A stretch of 64,000 nucleotides of DNA from assembly GCA_963674475.2 (NCBI GenBank), contig CAXXFQ010000024.1, positions 496,001 through 560,000 on the forward strand, read 5' to 3'. This DNA is from CAXXFQ01 sp963674475. Lineage in GTDB: Bacteria > Planctomycetota > Planctomycetia > Pirellulales > Thermoguttaceae. The notes below the pieces were generated by a model. The model ran no database searches. It was not told where the DNA came from and worked only from the letters and a program-made list of their open reading frames with translations. Shown here piece by piece: positions 60,401 through 64,000 of the stretch (position 1 is the first letter of the stretch; each line of letters starts with the position of its first letter). Made by a program: the position numbers and the translations under genes.

Positions 60401-62434
60401 TATTACCGTGTTTCCTATACGTTCAACATCGTAGATACCGCCCCCGTCTCTTCCGGCCACGTTACCGATAATCGTTGCATGAAATATAGTTGTTCCTGAA
60501 CCGTAAACCCCTCCACCATAGATCTCCGCCGTATTGTCGGAGATCGTCGAGTTTGCCACCGTAAGCGATCCTCCTGATATATTCCCCATCCCTCCGCCGT
60601 ATCGGGCAAAGTTATCGACGATCGTGGAGTTGGTGATCGTCATCGTCATTTCATTCGAAATCCCTCCTCCAACTCCCATATAGCAATCAATGTAATTCCC
60701 TCGCCAACGTATACCGGATGAATAGTTACCCGATACCATGAGGCCGGAAAGATCCAAGGTGCCCGGGTTACCGATGGCGCCCCCGTGGCCGTTGGTCCTG
60801 TTGTCAGTGAAGGTGGAGTCGCTGACAGTCCCTTTTCCCCAGTTATGAATCCCGCCTCCGCCAATCTCCGCAAAGTTGCCGATAAACGTCGAATCGCTCA
60901 CCGTCATCATTTCGGCAGATTGTAGGTTGGCGATGGCGCCACCATCTTGGCCGGAACGATTACCTTGGAAAAGAGAGCCGGTAACCGTCATGTTGCAATA
61001 ATTGGAGATGGCTCCACCGCTTTGATCTGCCGAATTGTTGAAAAAAGTAGAATAGCTTACCGTCATCTCTTCGAAATTACAAATCCCGCCAGCAAATTCT
61101 TCAGCAAAGTTTTCTGAAAGGGTGGCGTGAGAAACAGTTAGATTGCCGTTATTGAAAATCCCCCCGCCCAGGCCACCAGAATAAAATGTGTAACAATCCC
61201 CTTGGGCAGTATTTCTATGGATAGATGAATTACTAACGGTTAAACAGCCATTATTATAAATGCCCCCTCCACGACTATAAGACCTGAAGCCAGAAGAAGT
61301 GCAAAAATTGTTTGCGATAGTTGAATCAGTAACGACTAGAGCACCAGAGTTATAGACCCCACCTCCGTACGCCTTTGATCCATCGACTCTCGAGGTTGTG
61401 AAGTTATTCGAGACAATGGAATTGGTTACAGCAAGATTTCCTGAAGTGAAAATCCCGCCACCGTAACATGTTTTGCCCCGGCTTCGATTGCTCATAATAG
61501 TTGAGTTATCTATAGTGGAATTGTCTCCCTGGGTGTATAGTCCCCCGCCATCTTCCGCCGAATTTTCCGCGACCATTATGTTCACTGCAGTCAGGTTGCC
61601 TAAGCTAATAATGCCGCCACCAGTTCCTGTGGCGGAATTGCCAGAGAGAGTCGAATCATGAATAGTAAGATCTCCGGAGCTGAAAATCCCACCACCGTTT
61701 AGGGCCGAGTTGGCAAAAACAGTCGAATTCGCTACGGTTAGGTTGGCTGCATTATAAATTCCGCCGCCACAGAATTTGGCCAAATTGTCCGAAACAATCG
61801 AATTGCTAACAGTTAAAATTCCGACATTAAGAATTCCACCGCCACTTTTTCTTTCTAGACCATTTGAATCAGAGGACATATCTGCCGCATTTCCCCCTAT
61901 GACCGTAATACCGTCGAGCGTGGTTTCAATAATATCACCGCAAAAGACGACGGTGTAGGCGTTGTCGCTTATGTCGTCTTGAATGCCGAGGTCGCCCGAG
62001 AGGATCGTCTCATGGGCTGTCCAGTCTCGCTGGTCCAGCGCGGTCTCGCTCCCCTCAAAACCTCCGTAAAGGGCCACGTTGTTTAGAAGAGAAAAACTGG
62101 CTGTCCGGGCGTTTTCTGCTTCGAGAAGTTTGGCCGGCTTGTACGTTCCTTCGGCGATCCAGATCTGATTGATGTCGTTGGTGGCAATCTCATCGGCATT
62201 GAGCAATTCGGCCCGGTCGAGTGCCGATTGAAGATCGCCATAAGCCGATTCCCAAGCTAGGCCGTTTCCCCCTGCCAAAACATCGGCGTCGACGTGCAAC
62301 ACGGAAAGCATCCGGCGGTCTTCGAGCGGTTCGAGCCGAAGACGATGTTGACGGCTGGCCAGGTCGCCAAGTCGTGCGAGTTTATCCCTATTTTTTCGCG
62401 AACGCCGGTCCGTGGTTTTTTTACAGAACGACAT
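57482..62434 (-). CDS. LEPLEDRRML giant beta-helix protein with CSLREA-like and dockerin segments
   Basis: 1650 aa from ATG 62434. The frame extends to 62512. A basic N-terminus leads to RLEPLEDRRMLSVLHVDADV, the planctomycete export-associated motif. Then come two long right-handed beta-helix domains built of turns such as GGGIYNAANLTVANSTVFAN and GGGIFNNGNLTVSHATLSEN, about 30 turns in all. The second starts after ITLREAMEAANTN, a CSLREA-type entry motif. The C-terminal part has a Calx-beta-like/Ig-like segment, two dockerin-type calcium loops (DSDGDRDVDFADLFRF and DTDADGDVDAADLFAF) and a polar tail. It is likely a secreted surface adhesin or glycan-binding protein. No transmembrane anchor is seen. 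Confidence 0.86.
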   Translation of the reverse strand: MSFCKKTTDRRSRKNRDKLARLGDLASRQHRLRLEPLEDRRMLSVLHVDADVLAGGNGLAWESAYGDLQSALDRAELLNADEIATNDINQIWIAEGTYKPAKLLEAENARTASFSLLNNVALYGGFEGSETALDQRDWTAHETILSGDLGIQDDISDNAYTVVFCGDIIETTLDGITVIGGNAADMSSDSNGLERKSGGGILNVGILTVSNSIVSDNLAKFCGGGIYNAANLTVANSTVFANSALNGGGIFSSGDLTIHDSTLSGNSATGTGGGIISLGNLTAVNIMVAENSAEDGGGLYTQGDNSTIDNSTIMSNRSRGKTCYGGGIFTSGNLAVTNSIVSNNFTTSRVDGSKAYGGGVYNSGALVVTDSTIANNFCTSSGFRSYSRGGGIYNNGCLTVSNSSIHRNTAQGDCYTFYSGGLGGGIFNNGNLTVSHATLSENFAEEFAGGICNFEEMTVSYSTFFNNSADQSGGAISNYCNMTVTGSLFQGNRSGQDGGAIANLQSAEMMTVSDSTFIGNFAEIGGGGIHNWGKGTVSDSTFTDNRTNGHGGAIGNPGTLDLSGLMVSGNYSSGIRWRGNYIDCYMGVGGGISNEMTMTITNSTIVDNFARYGGGMGNISGGSLTVANSTISDNTAEIYGGGVYGSGTTIFHATIIGNVAGRDGGGIYDVERIGNTVIAGNIAPEHPDINVSISDINFVGTEDGDPMLTAITDEMGRLLYYRPQSGSPLIDAGRVFQYTPGRYRIKLDYDQLGNLRLTDPPPAAVDIGSIELQATPELAVTPSPYFEIHEGESITIDVCLTAVPEGTIEVAIEKQADSSDEITADLSTILFDTTNWNIPQTLTLSMAGEVDPGSGQSAVFNVFAPDMETVRLFLAKPTDSQTYVVTSLADVVAEDGQITLREAMEAANTNEAVGDALPGSDSQEDIITFDPALFAEGSATITLSGTQLEITDHLIISGPGEELLTIDANALSRLFYVDHFASATLEGLTLTGGAAEDGGAIFGFGMSLTINECTISKNSAKDYGGGVLFAGAQLIVNDSAVCENSASSGGGIYIDKSIAKINDSLLMGNLATGFNGGGGISSDGLLTLTGSTIRENSAIKDYAGGILNAGQMAISFSSICKNFSSGSGGGIHNGGSLTVTDSLISENVSSSSEGGGGIYNGTQMTVTGSTIHGNSTKSGNGGGIFNRYGQFTVINSTICGNSAENGNGGGISTADLSYYPLSIINSTIAGNVAMDGGGIFQYENITLNNSIVALNEGGQIGGIGEAPGSHNLLDTDPAFIRNPSDGGDGWGDNPDTPDIDESANDDYGDLRLRSDSPAIDAGDNTLAIDPDENPLTTDLDGNPRIFGGTVDIGAYESDVNAPPHVVEVTIGQGNERSVIRRIDVSFHEAVMDLLNADALQLSNLTTGEAISADAITVEVDSITSTATWTFPGLPGGRLPDGNYSATILADAVIDSTGNPMAADYTFEFHSFFGDSDGDRDVDFADLFRFRKTYQKTSADVGFDSRFDTDADGDVDAADLFAFRQNYLKALDSTPSTGSPIEVTAPILSRMQQAALLPFLTAKNTTPPEITYGPVQRPAERGVRISHNFFASRVGLPEPVSQEPLTANSTLDEGLLTTLAMDLQQRQSNTKKSDERASEEEKLLAVAYMDL

Positions 62435-62768
62435 GGTTGCTTCTGCCCCTGCCACTTTCTTGTGACGTCTATTGTGCCATTTCGATCTATCCCGTTTTCT
62501 GCAACCCGGCACTTCGAACCGGGCGTCTCAAGCAAGGCCGCTTGCGCAACGGTGTCGTATGGAGTGTGAAATGGCCTTGACCATCTATTTCAACAACACC
62601 AAGGGAGACAATTTTATTCTAACAGACCAGAAAGGATATCGCAATCGATCTATTTTAAAAGAAGGGGTAGATTGAGGAAGGAATTCTCGCTCTTTTCGCG
62701 TATAACGGTATCGCAAGAGTCCAAGAAACCGTCCACTCCCCCCTACCCCGCCTTCCGCTCGTACCAGC
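62435..62768. other. Upstream region of the giant beta-helix gene
   Basis: It must hold that gene's promoter. ACCAGCTCAAAACGCCTCC at 62763-62781 matches 22444-22462 beside the ISA tandem copy (one base differs). No gene is supported. Confidence 0.4.
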
Positions 62769-63250
62769 TCAAAACGCCTCCAAGCTGCTCGTGTCGGACG
62801 AGCTCGCCAAGCTCAAGCGTCTCGACTTCCTCCCGTGTCGCTTCGTCGAAGTTCGGCGGAAGGAGCCGTGAGCCACAGCGGGCAATAGCGTGCGGCCTGA
62901 TCCGCTTTGGGAAATTTTCCAGAGCGTAAAAGGACGCACGCCTCCGGCAGTCGGTCCTACCGACCCGCGATGGGGTCGCAGGTAGTCGTAGTAATCGAGG
63001 TATTCGGTTAGGATGTGCCGGAGGTGGTTTTCACCGAAGACGAGGAATCGGTCAAGGCATTCCCGTTTGATCGACCCGATGAATCGCTCGCAGTGGGCGT
63101 TCATGTTCGGCGAACGCGGCGGGATCTTTATGGTTTTAAGACCTCCCGACCGGAGCGTTTTGAGGAACTTTTTGCAGAACTTGGTGTCCATGTCATGGAT
63201 GAGATAGCGAGGAGCAACAGCGAATTCGTCGCAGACGACAACCCTCTTGT
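62769..63250 (-). pseudogene. Integrase-core transposase C-terminal relic
   Basis: From a stop near 63255 the frame reads VVCDEFAVAPRYLIHDMDTK, then IPPRSPNMNAHCERFIGSIK, then RECLDRFLVFGENHLRHILT and EYLDYYDYLRPHRG. This is the second half of an rve integrase with D (HDMDTKF) and E (AHCERF). The N-terminal half is absent. Its tail runs into a diverged unit of the 90-bp hairpin repeat (62865). Confidence 0.72.
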
Positions 63251-63353
63251 TGAATGATTACGGAATTTATACAGGATTTACAGAATGACAGGATCTCTTT
63301 TTCGGCCAAGAAAATTGAACGTAAGGAATGTTAGTCTGGTCGCTTGCGACTGG

Positions 63354-64000
63354 TTAACCAGCTGGGCAAACCAATTTCCAGGAATAGAGCAGAGTCAACA
63401 CTATCGCGTAAACGGTGATGGCGTAATACCAGCGTCCGCCAAACTTAGGCGTTTTAATCGGGGCAACGTTGAGAGCCGATAGCGCCATCAGGAAAACGTA
63501 GAGAGCTGCGAGGAAAACCGCAGAGCTAATCAGTCCATCAAAGAGAAAGAAAAAGGTCAAGAAGATCACGTTGTTATCGAGTGCCAAACCCCAGTAGGTT
63601 GATTTATCGACTAAGCCAAAGACGTTAAAATAGCTTAGCCGAATAACACTACATGCGACAATGACAAAGGCTCCGGGGAGGTACCAGGGGCTGAAATTGC
63701 CATAGCTCAACAGGATAACCGCGGGACAGACCCCAAAACTGACAATATCGATTAGCGAGTCGAGCTGAGCACCAAATTCTCCCTGTTCTTTAGTTCGATC
63801 TTTCATGCGACGGGCAATGATGCCATCGCTCCAGTCAAAAAAAACCGCCCAGAGTAAGCCAATCATTGCAGCAGGGAAATTGCCCAGAAAAGCAAAATAG
63901 ATAGCAAGTATGGCTGCAAGGAGTCCGGCCAAAGAACAGAGGTTCGGCAGATCCTTCGCGTAGCAAAGTATGGCTTTGGGAGTCGCAGGAGATTCTTTCA
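63354..64000 (-). CDS. CDP-alcohol phosphatidyltransferase (5'-partial, runs off window)
   Basis: The frame stays open from 63354 to the right edge. The visible N-terminal side reads KAILCYAKDLPNLCSLAGLL, so the true start is outside. The family signature D-x2-DG-x2-AR-x8-9-G-x3-D-x3-D is seen in DWSDGIIARRMKDRTKEQGE followed by FGAQLDSLID. At least five hydrophobic segments follow. The enzyme transfers a phosphatidyl group from CDP-diacylglycerol to an alcohol. Length and loop pattern are closest to phosphatidylserine synthase (PssA), but glycerol-phosphate enzymes share the signature, so the acceptor is open. Confidence 0.85.
   Translation of the reverse strand, partial: KESPATPKAILCYAKDLPNLCSLAGLLAAILAIYFAFLGNFPAAMIGLLWAVFFDWSDGIIARRMKDRTKEQGEFGAQLDSLIDIVSFGVCPAVILLSYGNFSPWYLPGAFVIVACSVIRLSYFNVFGLVDKSTYWGLALDNNVIFLTFFFLFDGLISSAVFLAALYVFLMALSALNVAPIKTPKFGGRWYYAITVYAIVLTLLYSWKLVCPAG

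Overview
Organism. The window looks like the chromosome of a Planctomycetota bacterium, probably Pirellulales-like. The pointers are the N-terminal motif LEPLEDRRML of planctomycete exported giants, a decayed DUF1559 pseudopilin-like gene, PEP-CTERM tails (VPEPG...RRRR), type I dockerin repeats in non-cellulosomal proteins, a FAD-dependent-oxidoreductase C-terminal relic of planctomycete type, and CsgG-like exported proteins. The lineage is an inference from these families, not from a marker gene.

Layout. 1-2251: two minus-strand genes for exported autotransporter-type beta-strand repeat proteins, one intact but cut by the window edge and one decayed. 2546-3912: an IS256 element with a one-base frameshift. 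3913-5194: a Cys-rich gene pair of unknown function. 5350-11864 (minus): ECF sigma factor, zinc-finger anti-sigma factor, periplasmic Cys-rich metal-sensor-like protein, MacA-like adaptor, ABC ATPase and two MacB/FtsX permeases. 12.2-20.3 kb: a LuxR-type regulator, a dockerin relic, an exported protein of unknown function, and three CsgG-like exported genes (335 aa, 1413 aa, and one decayed).

20.5-22.5 kb: an IS3-family element (called ISA here) with a 617-bp tandem duplication of its 3' half. 22.7-27.8 kb and 35.1-37.9 kb: two giant T5SS/PEP-CTERM-repeat surface proteins. Between them are a phage portal relic, a membrane protein, an SGNH + alpha/beta hydrolase fusion, a GH5-like hydrolase and a truncated sugar-sensor regulator.

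39.4-49.6 kb (plus): a compact cluster of a LacI regulator, an M24/creatinase-fold protein, a NodB-type deacetylase, an unknown protein, two related giant TIM-barrel hydrolases and a RhaT-like transporter. It reads as a dedicated catabolic operon for a deoxysugar-containing glycan or a modified sugar.

50.1-56.3 kb: a scrapyard of mobile DNA. An IS21 remnant has its istA split by a five-unit 90-bp hairpin array. It is followed by ISA copy 3, a truncated FGGY kinase and its divergent GntR/LacI regulator, and ISA copy 4 interrupted by a second IS3-family element (ISB). 56.3-62.4 kb: a doubly truncated RHS protein and a 1650-aa LEPLEDRRML beta-helix protein with CSLREA-like and dockerin segments. 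62.8-64.0 kb: an integrase relic and a CDP-alcohol phosphatidyltransferase cut by the window edge.

Together, the intact genes describe envelope-stress-responsive efflux, surface-protein display and glycan catabolism, set in a genome under heavy IS-driven decay.
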